The notes under the pieces were generated by a model, which saw nothing but the letters and a program-made list of their open reading frames with translations, did no database searches and was not told where the DNA came from. DNA of 64,000 nt. Source: Chloroflexota bacterium (lineage in GTDB: Bacteria > Chloroflexota > Anaerolineae > Aggregatilineales > Phototrophicaceae). Both the position numbers and the translations under genes were made by a program. Location: assembly GCA_028875245.1 (NCBI GenBank), contig JAPPEU010000080.1:19577-83576 (forward strand). Reading direction: 5' to 3'. Below, in pieces: positions 10,593 through 18,218 of this stretch (position 1 is its first letter; every line of letters begins with the position of its first letter).

Positions 10593-12773
10593 CTAGCTGG
10601 CTCTCAAGCGCCGGTTCAATTCCTCCAGCACCGTTTGCGCCGCGGCCGGGATGACGGTGCCGGGCCCAAAGATGGCCGAGGCGCCGCGCTCGTACAGATA
10701 CTGGTGATCCTGCGCCGGGATGACGCCGCCGATAACCAGCATCATGTCGGGGCGGCCCAAAGCCTTCAATTCGCCCGCCAACTGCGGCAAGAGCGTCTTG
10801 TGGCCCGCGGCGAGCGAGCTGATGCCGACTATGTGCGCATCGTTTTCCACGGCCGCTTTGGCGACTTCGGCCGGCGTCTGAAAGAGCGGGGCGATATCGA
10901 CATCAAAGCCCATATCGGCGAAGGCGGCTGCGATGACTTTGGCGCCGCGATCATGCCCGTCTTGACCCATCTTGGCCACCATCAGGCGCGGACGCCGTCC
11001 TTCGCGCTCGGCGAATGCATCCGTCATGCGGCGCAGGTTTGACAGGGCTTCGTCATCGCCCAATTCGGCGCTGTAAACGCCGGCCAACGCGCGAACGACC
11101 GCCTTGTGCCGCCCCCAGGCCCGCTCCAGCGCCAGGGAGATTTCGCCGTTGGTGGCGCGCGCTCGCGCCGCTTCGATCGACAAAGCGAGCAGATTGCCGT
11201 CGCCGGACGCGGCGCATGAAGTCAGGGCCTTCAGCGCGGTCTGCACAGCGTCTTCGTCCCGCTCCGCGCGCAGCCGCCGCAAACGCTCGACCTGCGCCTG
11301 GCGAACAGCGCTGTTGTCAACCTCGCGGTATTCAACCGGGCTCTCTTCTTGCGGGCGATATTTGTTGACGCCGATGATGGTTTCAGCGCCGCTGTCTATC
11401 TGCGCTTGCCGGCGCGCGGCCGCTTCTTCGATTCGCATAGTGGGCAGCCCGCTTTCCAGCGCATTGGCCATCCCGCCCAGCTCTTCAATCTCCTGAATAT
11501 GCGTCCAGGCGCGGCGGGCGAGGTCATGCGTCAATCGTTCCACCAGGTAAGAGCCGCCCCAGGGATCAACCGCAGCGCAGATGCCGGTCTCATGCTGCAG
11601 GAAGAGCTGCGTGTTGCGGGCGATGCGCGCGCTGAAATCCGTAGGCAGGGCGATCGCTTCATCCAGGGCGTTGCTGTGCAGGGATTGCGTGCCACCGAAG
11701 GCGGCCGCCATCGCCTCAAGGCAGGTGCGCGCGATATTGTTGTAGGGATCGCGCTCTTGCAGGCTCCAGCCCGATGTTTGGCAATGCGCGCGCAAAGCCA
11801 TTGATTTGGGGTTTCGCGGGTCGAACTGTTTGACGAGCTTCGCCCAGAGCAAACGAGCCGCCCGCATCTTGGCGATCTCCATGAAGAAGCTCATGCCGAT
11901 GCCCCAGAAGAATGACAGGCGCGGGGCAAAACGGTCGATATCCAGGCCGGCCCCCAAGCCGGTCCGCAGGTATTCCAGCCCGTCGGCCAGCGTATAAGCC
12001 AGCTCGATATCTGCGGTCGCGCCCGCCTCTTGAATATGGTAGCCGCTGATGCTGATGCTGTTGAACTTCGGCATTTCGGCGGCGGTGAAGGCGAAAATAT
12101 CGGCGATGATTCGCATGGACTCGGCCGGCGGATAGATATAGGTGTTTCGCACCATATACTCTTTGAGGATGTCATTTTGGATGGTGCCGGCGAGTTGAGC
12201 GGGGGCGACGCCAGCCTCTTCGGCGGCGACGATGTAAAAGGCCAGCACGGGCAGGACGGCGCCGTTCATCGTCATCGAGACCGACATTGCGTCCAGCGGG
12301 ATGCCATCAAAGAGGATCTTCATATCGAGCAGGCTGTCAACCGCGACCCCTGCCATGCCGACATCGCCTTGCACGCGCGGATGATCGGAGTCGTAGCCGC
12401 GGTGCGTGGCGAGATCAAAAGCGACTGACAAGCCCTTTTGGCCGGCGGCCAGATTGCGGCGGTAGAAGGCGTTGCTCTCTTCGGCTGTTGAGTAACCGGC
12501 GTATTGGCGAATGGTCCAGGGGCGGTAGGCATACATGGCCGGGTAGGGTCCGCGCAGGAAGGGCGGAATGCCGGCGACAAAATCGAGATGCTCGACCGGC
12601 TCGAGATCGGCAGCGCTGTAGAGCGCCTTGAGGTCGATTTGCTCGGGCGCGCGCCAAACCTGTTCGGCGGCGGGATGGCCGGTCTGCGCCTCGAAGGCGG
12701 CGCGCCAGTCGTCGAGGCTTGCTTCGCCCGCCGCGTCGTAGGCGAGCCGGCTGAAATCGGGGAAGCGGGTCAT
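10593..12773 (-). CDS. mutB: Methylmalonyl-CoA mutase large (catalytic) subunit
   Basis: The protein is 726 aa. It catalyses the adenosylcobalamin-dependent interconversion of (R)-methylmalonyl-CoA and succinyl-CoA, as in propionate and odd-chain/branched-chain degradation. The N-terminal TIM barrel includes [19 protein letters not shown] and [16 protein letters not shown]. The C-terminal cobalamin domain has the DxHxxG motif in [14 protein letters not shown] and the later GISSLAAGH and LVIGGVIP segments. Its start codon overlaps the end of mutA (ATGA type), so the two subunits are translationally coupled. Confidence 0.97.
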   Translation of the reverse strand: MTRFPDFSRLAYDAAGEASLDDWRAAFEAQTGHPAAEQVWRAPEQIDLKALYSAADLEPVEHLDFVAGIPPFLRGPYPAMYAYRPWTIRQYAGYSTAEESNAFYRRNLAAGQKGLSVAFDLATHRGYDSDHPRVQGDVGMAGVAVDSLLDMKILFDGIPLDAMSVSMTMNGAVLPVLAFYIVAAEEAGVAPAQLAGTIQNDILKEYMVRNTYIYPPAESMRIIADIFAFTAAEMPKFNSISISGYHIQEAGATADIELAYTLADGLEYLRTGLGAGLDIDRFAPRLSFFWGIGMSFFMEIAKMRAARLLWAKLVKQFDPRNPKSMALRAHCQTSGWSLQERDPYNNIARTCLEAMAAAFGGTQSLHSNALDEAIALPTDFSARIARNTQLFLQHETGICAAVDPWGGSYLVERLTHDLARRAWTHIQEIEELGGMANALESGLPTMRIEEAAARRQAQIDSGAETIIGVNKYRPQEESPVEYREVDNSAVRQAQVERLRRLRAERDEDAVQTALKALTSCAASGDGNLLALSIEAARARATNGEISLALERAWGRHKAVVRALAGVYSAELGDDEALSNLRRMTDAFAEREGRRPRLMVAKMGQDGHDRGAKVIAAAFADMGFDVDIAPLFQTPAEVAKAAVENDAHIVGISSLAAGHKTLLPQLAGELKALGRPDMMLVIGGVIPAQDHQYLYERGASAIFGPGTVIPAAAQTVLEELNRRLRAS

Positions 12774-14230
12774 GAGCCGCTCGCTCGCTCGAAAGCTTCA
12801 GCCAGCCTCAGCGGCTTCAATTTTCGCGCGCGAATGGACGCTTCGTCGGCGCTGTCATTTAGACGATGCTCGGGCTTCCGTTGAACCGGGGGCAGGGTCT
12901 CGTCAGGATTGCGGTATCGGTTGCAGCCGACCAGCACAGTGTCTCCGGCGTCCATAGACCGCCGGCGTTCTTCGGCGACCGCTTCAATCTCCGCCTGCAG
13001 GATGCCCGAGCGCAGACATGCGAGCAAGCCGCCCTCCGCTTCAATTATCTGGAATCGCTTCCAGGCTTGGCGCGCCAGCCGGTCCGTCAGCGTCTCGACA
13101 TGCCAGGCGCCGCCGGCCGGGTCAATGAAATCGAGCAGCCTCAATTCTTCCTGCAGGATCAATTGCAAATTGCGCGAGATGCGCCGGGAGAAACCGTTGG
13201 TTGAGCCGAGCGGCTCGTCATAAGCTGAAAGACAGATGCTATCGACCCCGCCGATGGCGGCCGAGAGCGCTTCCGTCGTCAGGCGCAGCAAATTGACATG
13301 GGCGTCGGGGCGCGCTTTGTTTCGCCCGCCGCTGCCGGCATGGACGGCTATATCCGGCGAAGAATGGGAGAGGCCGAAGGCGCGCAGGACTTGCGCCCAG
13401 AGCAGTCTGATGGCGCGGAATTTGGCGATTTCCATGAAGAAGTCTTCGCTGATGCGCAAGAAGAAATGCAGCTTGGGCGCCGCGGCGTCGACGGCGACGC
13501 CTCCCTCGCTCAATTCGCGCAAGTATGTCACGCCGGTCGCTATAGCTAAGGCCAGCTCCTGGACGGCATTGGCGCCGGCGGCGTGATAAGGCGCGCTGTT
13601 GACGGCGATGCTGCCAAGATGGGGCGATCTATTGGCGACGCTTTTCACATGGGCCGCCATTCGCTCATAAGCATCGACCGGCATGAAGCCAGACCGCGCC
13701 AGGCCGCCGAGCGGGTCATAACCGGCGCAGCCGCGCAAACGAGCCAGCGCCTCCTCATCAAGCGCGGTCGCCAGCCTTTCATAGACTTCGGGCGCAGCGG
13801 CAGCGGATTGGATATACAGCGGGAAGCGATCCAGGTCAATATCAGCGAGGGCCGCGCGCATATCCGCCGCGCTATTCAGCCGCAGGTCCTCGTCAATAGT
13901 GATGGCGGTCTGGCCATTCGCCAGCGCCTCTCGCAGCGCTTGATTGTATGCGCGCGGGTCGCTGATGCGCAGGGCCTGCGCAATCAGCCAGGGGCGGGCG
14001 TGATAACCGCCGGCTCTCGCCCCGCGCGCGTAGGGAAACTGACCGGGCAGGGAGGACAGATGAGGGATGCCGGCGACGCCAGCGGCCTGCGGGAAGGGTT
14101 GGATGTCGATGCCCTCGCAACTGCGCCGCGACAAGCTCTCGATCGCCCCGTCCGGCAATGATTGGCGGACGGCGTCCATCCATTCCTCGTAGGTCCTCGG
14201 AGCGAAATCGGCGAAGAGCGCTTCAGCCAT
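12770..14230 (-). CDS. mutA: Methylmalonyl-CoA mutase small subunit
   Basis: The protein is 486 aa from the ATG at 14230, which has AAGAGGATC immediately upstream; a longer frame reaches 14278 but lacks a better site. It is a TIM-barrel mutase paralogue that pairs with MutB and does not itself catalyse. It ends soon after the barrel ([12 protein letters not shown] and a short tail), so the degenerate C-terminal cobalamin-like domain of longer MutA proteins is absent. It is the first gene of the leftward mutA-mutB unit; the promoter must lie in the repeat-rich gap to its right. Confidence 0.92.
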   Translation of the reverse strand: MAEALFADFAPRTYEEWMDAVRQSLPDGAIESLSRRSCEGIDIQPFPQAAGVAGIPHLSSLPGQFPYARGARAGGYHARPWLIAQALRISDPRAYNQALREALANGQTAITIDEDLRLNSAADMRAALADIDLDRFPLYIQSAAAAPEVYERLATALDEEALARLRGCAGYDPLGGLARSGFMPVDAYERMAAHVKSVANRSPHLGSIAVNSAPYHAAGANAVQELALAIATGVTYLRELSEGGVAVDAAAPKLHFFLRISEDFFMEIAKFRAIRLLWAQVLRAFGLSHSSPDIAVHAGSGGRNKARPDAHVNLLRLTTEALSAAIGGVDSICLSAYDEPLGSTNGFSRRISRNLQLILQEELRLLDFIDPAGGAWHVETLTDRLARQAWKRFQIIEAEGGLLACLRSGILQAEIEAVAEERRRSMDAGDTVLVGCNRYRNPDETLPPVQRKPEHRLNDSADEASIRARKLKPLRLAEAFERASGS

Positions 14231-14448
14231 GATCCTCTTCTTGCTGCTTCTCGCGGTCAATTGCGCCTGATTATACAACTCGGCTCAGACATAATAAAGA
14301 ACGCGCGACATGGGAGTCTGTAAGGCTTGTCCGTTACTGGGTCAAAACAGCAAGCGCAAGTAGGTTGCGCAAAGGACCAACTACAGAGAACGCAGAGAGC
14401 ACAGAGATAACCGAATCAGATGTTCATATTTTCGGGCGTTTCAGCGCC

Positions 14449-14480
14449 GCGCGTAGACACTGCGGGTCAAACGCGCCTAC
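14449..14480 (-). repeat. REP-like hairpin with GTAG and an inserted TAGACACTG motif
   Basis: Read on the minus strand it starts GTAG and forms a GCGCGT...ACGCGC stem, with the GTAGACACTG motif (plus-strand reading) at the loop side. It is directly followed on the plus strand by the 45-nt repeat element. Confidence 0.6.
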
Positions 14481-14502
14481 AGATTCTTATTTTGCGGGTT
14501 TT

Positions 14503-14547
14503 ATTTTGTGTGAGCCGAGTTGTCACTCGCGAGGGACTGTGGTGAAA
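14503..14547 (+). repeat. 45-nt dispersed element, copy A
   Basis: This stretch is identical over 45 nt to 56226-56270, and 39 of 45 positions match the reverse complement of 16004-16048. It contains a small CGAG/CTCG hairpin and ends in GAGGGACTGTGGTGAAA, which looks like a ribosome-binding site followed by a GTG start, although no gene follows here. Confidence 0.85.
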
Positions 14548-14609
14548 CTTTGGAAATCTGTTGGGTGCAGTACGGTCGGCAATGTGCAAAACATTACCGG
14601 ACAAGCCTT

Positions 14610-14634
14610 GTAGGGGCGAGCCATTGGGTCGCCC
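14610..14634 (+). repeat. REP-like GTAG hairpin
   Basis: It carries 5' GTAG, then a GGGCGA/TCGCCC stem with CCATTGG in the loop. It is the same variant as the copies at 16074 and 22134. The preceding CCGGACAAGCCTT stretch is shared with the reverse complement of 32815-32832. Confidence 0.85.
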
Positions 14635-14773
14635 GTCGTAGCGATACCATGCCTTGGCGGGCGATTCATTGATTCGCCCCGGCATTGCATCCCACTCCTG
14701 ACAGGCACACGGATAAACCTCGGTGCTCTCGCTGTCCTCGGTGGTAAAAGGAATATCTCGCGAATGCTCAGCG

Positions 14774-16009
14774 TCACCAGCTGACCCGCAAGGAGGCGGG
14801 ACCGCGAAAGGAGATATTGCGGGAGTATTCGATCTCTTGATCGGGGACGAGGCGCAGGCTCGGCAGGGCGCGCGTCAGCGTTTCCAGCAGAATCCGCATC
14901 TCCAGCCGCGCGAGTGGCGCGCCGACGCAATAGTGAATCCCGTAGCCAAAGGCGAGCTGGTCTTTCAGGTTGTCGCGACTCGATATGATCAGCTCAGGCC
15001 GCGGAAAGACATCGTCGTCGCGGTTGGCCGAATGCAGCATGAGCAGGAGGTCGGCGCCGGCCGGGATGTCAACGCCGGCGAGGGTGGTCGTTTTGACCGC
15101 TCGCCGCCGCCAGGTACAGACCGAAGGATCGTAGCGCATCATCTCTTCCAGCATCGGCGCAATCGCTTCCGGCGCGCGGCAGAGCCCCGCCCAATGTTCG
15201 CGCCGCGAGAGGAGATGCAGCAGGGCGTTGTTGATTTGCGCCGTGGTCGTTTCGTGGCCGGCGACCAAGAGCGTGATCATGCAGCTGGCGATCTCGTTGA
15301 GCGTCAAGCGGCTGTCGTCGCCGTCCCGCAGGCGAAGCAAGTCGCTCGTGAGATCATCTTGCGGGTCGGCATTTTTCTCCGCCACCAGGTCAACGACGTA
15401 GCGCCAAAATGGTACGAGGTTCTCGGTCATGGCCAGCTGTTCGGCCGGCGTCGGGCGGCCATAATAGAGCTTGATGCGATTGCCGGCCCAGGCCTTCACC
15501 TGCGGCACATCGGCATCGGGCACGCCCAGCACATGAAAGAGCACATAGGCGGGATATTCATAGGTCAGCTCCGCCACGATATCGACCGGCGCGCGACCGA
15601 TAAGGCGCTGGACGCCGCGCTCGGCGATGCTGCAAATGGCGGGCGCGAAGCTCTTCATCCGGCGCGGGGTGAAGAGGCGGTTCACCAGGGCGCGGATGCG
15701 CGTATGGCTTGGCGGCACATTGTTGGAGAGGACGGGCTCGGGGCTGTAGTCGCCCTCGGCGAGCATGCGCTGGACGGCTTCCGAGAATGGCACAATGGGC
15801 GTGATGGTGTTGGCGGCGGTATACGTTTCGTGGTCGCGGAAGATCGTCTTGATGTCGTCGTAACGCGTGATGACCCAGTAGCCGATGGCGGGGCTGTAAA
15901 AGACGGGCTGCTCGCGGCGGGCCTGGGCGAGCAGGGGAAAGGGGTCGCTCAGGTCGAGCGGGTCGAAGGTGGCGCTGAGGTTGGCGATTGGACAACTTTG
16001 CCGGTTCAT
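14774..16009 (-). CDS. Cytochrome P450
   Basis: The protein is 411 aa, the normal size for a soluble bacterial P450. It binds haem through the Cys of FGYGIHYCVGAPLARLE (about Cys361), and it has the I-helix oxygen-activation motif VAGHETTT (near residue 245) and a helix-K ExxR-type region (MLEEMMRYDPSVCTWRRRAVK). Such enzymes hydroxylate small lipophilic substrates with electrons from a ferredoxin or flavodoxin partner; none is adjacent, so the substrate is unknown. The start at 16009 (MNRQSC) is preferred over 16045 because GAGGGG precedes it. Its translation start lies inside copy B of the 45-nt dispersed element, so the repeat supplies the leader of this gene. Confidence 0.93.
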   Translation of the reverse strand: MNRQSCPIANLSATFDPLDLSDPFPLLAQARREQPVFYSPAIGYWVITRYDDIKTIFRDHETYTAANTITPIVPFSEAVQRMLAEGDYSPEPVLSNNVPPSHTRIRALVNRLFTPRRMKSFAPAICSIAERGVQRLIGRAPVDIVAELTYEYPAYVLFHVLGVPDADVPQVKAWAGNRIKLYYGRPTPAEQLAMTENLVPFWRYVVDLVAEKNADPQDDLTSDLLRLRDGDDSRLTLNEIASCMITLLVAGHETTTAQINNALLHLLSRREHWAGLCRAPEAIAPMLEEMMRYDPSVCTWRRRAVKTTTLAGVDIPAGADLLLMLHSANRDDDVFPRPELIISSRDNLKDQLAFGYGIHYCVGAPLARLEMRILLETLTRALPSLRLVPDQEIEYSRNISFRGPASLRVSW

Positions 16010-16048
16010 CACAGCCCCTCGCGAGTCACAACTCGACTCACGCAAAAT
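16004..16048 (-). repeat. 45-nt dispersed element, copy B, overlapping the P450 start
   Basis: It matches 39 of 45 positions of copies A (14503) and C (56226). Where those have GAGGGACTGTG then GTG, this copy has GAGGGGCTGTG then ATG, and that ATG is the P450 start. On the minus strand it lies downstream of a REP hairpin, the same order as in the other copies. Confidence 0.85.
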
Positions 16049-16073
16049 AACGAACTCTCACAAATGAGAATCT

Positions 16074-16167
16074 GTAGGGGCGAGCCATTGGGTCGCCCGC
16101 CTCGTAATAGCGCGAGCTTTTGGGCGAGACAAAGGTCGCATAGACACTGACCGTCTCTCGTCCCTAC
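16074..16167. repeat. Pair of REP-like GTAG hairpins in inverted orientation
   Basis: The first hairpin (16074-16098) reads GTAG-GGGCGA...TCGCCC on the plus strand. The second (16122-16167) reads GTAG then GGACGAGAG... on the minus strand and contains the GCATAGACACTGACC motif. The outer ends (TCTGTAGGG / CCCTACAGA) make the whole 97 bp an inverted-end unit, like a bacterial BIME. The bases after it (ATTTCGTTATGATTGC) recur beside the hairpin at 63954. The rest of the gap to 16314 shows nothing recognisable. Confidence 0.8.
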
Positions 16168-16314
16168 AGATTTCGTTATGATTGCAAACGGAATTTGACA
16201 GGTTCATTAAATAAATAGGCATAGTTCGAACTCTTTTGTCCTGGAACAAAGACTATACCGAATTGCAGCGAAAAAGGCAGCGAGCATGCGAATGGTCAAG
16301 GCGGGCGGCGCCTT

Positions 16315-16650
16315 CTATTCATCCGCCTCCAGCGCCAACTGACGAATCTCCGCGATACTCAGGTCCGTCTCGTCGGTCTTGGAATAGATGGTGAGCAGCG
16401 TGACGCGGTCGCTGAACTGGACGTAGTAAATCACGCGGAATCCGCCACTCTTGCCGCGCCGCGCCGCCCGATTGGGCAAACGCACTTTGTAGACAGTGTA
16501 GCCGACACGTGGGACAAGCTGGCCGGGGCGTTCATCGTTCCGGAGACGCTGTATTATGGGGCGCAAATCGAGATGGATCGAGGGAAACCGGCGGCGCAGT
16601 CTCCTGGTTCGTTTACGAAATGTAGGGTGGGTGTCAACTCTCGTCGGCAT
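16315..16650 (-). CDS. RelE/ParE-like type II toxin
   Basis: The protein is 111 aa and strongly basic. The central segment KVRLPNRAARRGKSGGFRVIYYV followed by TLLTIYSKTDETDLS is typical of RelE/HigB-type ribosome-dependent mRNA interferases. The upstream antitoxin gene overlaps it by 17 bp, the usual arrangement for a co-translated toxin-antitoxin pair. Catalytic residues cannot be assigned with certainty. Confidence 0.8.
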   Translation of the reverse strand: MPTRVDTHPTFRKRTRRLRRRFPSIHLDLRPIIQRLRNDERPGQLVPRVGYTVYKVRLPNRAARRGKSGGFRVIYYVQFSDRVTLLTIYSKTDETDLSIAEIRQLALEADE

Positions 16651-16834
16651 CGACCATAGCTTCGCGTTCTAGCTCGTCAAGGAATTCCATCGCATCCTGA
16701 CCTTCATAGCCTGCTAGCACATCGCGCAGACCCTGGCGAATATCGTCCATGATTTCTTCTTTGGTTGGCTCGCGGTCGTCGTCATCGGCTTCGACATTTT
16801 CCAGCGGGGCCGGCTTCAGCTTAGGTCCGTCCAT
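16634..16834 (-). CDS. Antitoxin-like small acidic protein
   Basis: The protein is 66 aa from the ATG at 16834, which is 7 nt from an AAGGAG site; an ATG at 16840 is too close to that site. It is acidic, with the core REPTKEEIMDDIRQGLRDVLAG, and overlaps the RelE-like toxin downstream, so it is the probable antitoxin. The next gene upstream encodes a near-copy of the same core. Confidence 0.75.
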   Translation of the reverse strand: MDGPKLKPAPLENVEADDDDREPTKEEIMDDIRQGLRDVLAGYEGQDAMEFLDELEREAMVDADES

Positions 16835-16860
16835 TTTCATTCTCCTTATCCATCAGATGC

Positions 16861-17064
16861 TCACCTGTTGTTGGCATCGCCGTAAATTCTTTGCCGCAAA
16901 GCTGCAATTGACTCGCGCGCCGGCATCCCCTCTTCGCCCGCTAAGACATCGCGCAGGCCTTGGCGAATATCTTCAATGATTTCTTCTTTGGTTGGCTCGC
17001 GCATGATATCTTCCGCGGGCGCCGGCGCTGTGGCCCAAGTCGGATTCTCTCTGTCGGGATTCAT
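16861..17064 (-). CDS. Paralogous antitoxin-like protein without its own toxin
   Basis: The protein is 67 aa; the start at 17064 has CAGGAG upstream. Its core REPTKEEIIEDIRQGLRDVLAG is nearly identical to that of the adjacent antitoxin (16634-16834), while the N- and C-terminal ends differ. It lies 26 bp upstream of that gene and no second toxin is present. A tandem duplication is the simplest explanation. Confidence 0.7.
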   Translation of the reverse strand: MNPDRENPTWATAPAPAEDIMREPTKEEIIEDIRQGLRDVLAGEEGMPARESIAALRQRIYGDANNR

Positions 17065-17112
17065 CGTTAGACTCCTGACCAATACTCGCAATTGTAGCGC
17101 AACCATGTCGCG

Positions 17113-17126
17113 CTATTCAATAATAG
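17113..17126. promoter_or_regulatory. Small inverted repeat in the antitoxin/iolG divergent gap
   Basis: CTATT and AATAG arms flank CAAT in the 116 bp between the divergent antitoxin paralogue and iolG. It could be an operator for either side. No promoter boxes are clear. Confidence 0.25.
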
Positions 17127-17180
17127 GGCGAGATTCGATAAACTAAGCGCCATCAATCACGCGCGCATTCGGGGGCGACT

Positions 17181-18191
17181 ATGACGATCAATCTGGGCAT
17201 CATCGGCGCGGGACGCATCGGGCGCCTGCACGCCAACAGTTTGACGACGCGGGTCCCCGGCGCAAAGCTGCTGGCGGTCGCCGATGTCTTCGAGGCGGCG
17301 GCGAAGTCCGCGGCGGAAGATTTCGGCATTCCGGATTTCTCCGCCGACCCGGCGGAAATCATCAACAGCGCCGATATCGACGCGGTCGTCATCTGCTCAT
17401 CGACGGACAGTCACTGCCATTTCATCATCGAAGCGGCGCGGGCGGGGGTGCAAATCTTCTGCGAGAAGCCGATCGCCTTTGACCTGGCCGAGATTGACGA
17501 AGCGCTGGGGGCTGTCGCCGAAGCGGGCGTTCAATTGCAGATCGGCTTTAATCGGCGCTTTGACGCCAATCACGCGCGCTTGAAGCGGGCCATCGAAAGC
17601 GGCGAAATCGGCGAGCCGCATACGCTGACGATCATCAGCCGCGATCCGTCGCCGCCGCCTATCGACTATATCAAGGTCTCCGGCGGGCTGCTGATGGACA
17701 TGATGATCCACGATTTCGATATGGCGCGCTTCTTGCTCGGCGAGGTCGAAGAGATTTACGCCCTGGGCGATGTGAAGATTGACCCAGCGATCGGCGAGGC
17801 GGGCGATATCGACACAGCCAAGGTGATGCTGCGCTTCGAAAACGGAGCCTTCGGCAGCATCGAAAACAGCCGGCAAGCGGTCTATGGCTACGACCAGCGC
17901 GTCGAAGCTTTCGGCAGCATGGGCGCGGCGACGACCGGCAATTGGCATCCCAACGCGGTAACGATCAGCGATGCCGCGAGCGTAAGGCGCGATCTGCCGC
18001 TGCATTTCTTCGTCGAGCGATATTTTGAAAGTTATGTGACTGAGATGATCGCCTTTGTCGATGCGATTGCGAACGGGAAGACCGTGCCGGTGGTCGGGAA
18101 TGACGGGCGCGTTCCGGTGCTGATGGCCATGGCGGGCATGCGCTCGATGCGGGAGAATCGGCCGGTGAAATTGGCGGAGCTGGAGCCGTGA
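17181..18191 (+). CDS. iolG: Inositol 2-dehydrogenase (Gfo/Idh/MocA family)
   Basis: The protein is 336 aa. It has an N-terminal Rossmann motif LGIIGAGRIGRLHA (glycines 9, 11, 14), the family EKP motif at residues 95-97, and the C-terminal catalytic segment GGLLMDMMIHDFDMARF (Asp173, His177). IolG oxidises myo-inositol to scyllo-inosose with NAD. The other iol genes downstream on the same strand (iolC, iolB, iolD) support this substrate over other Gfo/Idh activities. It is the first gene of the rightward operon; a DNA methylase gene begins 27 bp after its stop. Confidence 0.88.
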   Translation: MTINLGIIGAGRIGRLHANSLTTRVPGAKLLAVADVFEAAAKSAAEDFGIPDFSADPAEIINSADIDAVVICSSTDSHCHFIIEAARAGVQIFCEKPIAFDLAEIDEALGAVAEAGVQLQIGFNRRFDANHARLKRAIESGEIGEPHTLTIISRDPSPPPIDYIKVSGGLLMDMMIHDFDMARFLLGEVEEIYALGDVKIDPAIGEAGDIDTAKVMLRFENGAFGSIENSRQAVYGYDQRVEAFGSMGAATTGNWHPNAVTISDAASVRRDLPLHFFVERYFESYVTEMIAFVDAIANGKTVPVVGNDGRVPVLMAMAGMRSMRENRPVKLAELEP

Positions 18192-18218
18192 GCAAAATCT
18201 TGGGTGACGAGCCGTCCA

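Larger units (their letters stand above)
14279..14773. other. 495-bp gene-free interval full of dispersed repeats
   Basis: No convincing gene is present. In order it holds: a TAAGGCTTGTCCG fragment (about 14318-14334); a CACAGAG-type repeat (14379-14408); a REP-like hairpin (14449-14480); the 45-nt element at 14503-14547; a CCGGACAAGCCTTG stretch leading into a REP hairpin (14593-14634); another hairpin without GTAG (14659-14680); and a CTCGGTG-type repeat (14716-14748). It separates the mut operon from the P450 gene and must contain the mutA promoter. The 14365-14613 open frame runs through the repeats and is not believed to be coding. Confidence 0.7.

Noticed and set aside
14279..14773. Possible CRISPR or tRNA cluster in the repeat-rich gap
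   Set aside because: Hairpins are irregular in spacing and differ in loop; no cloverleaf or cas genes are visible.
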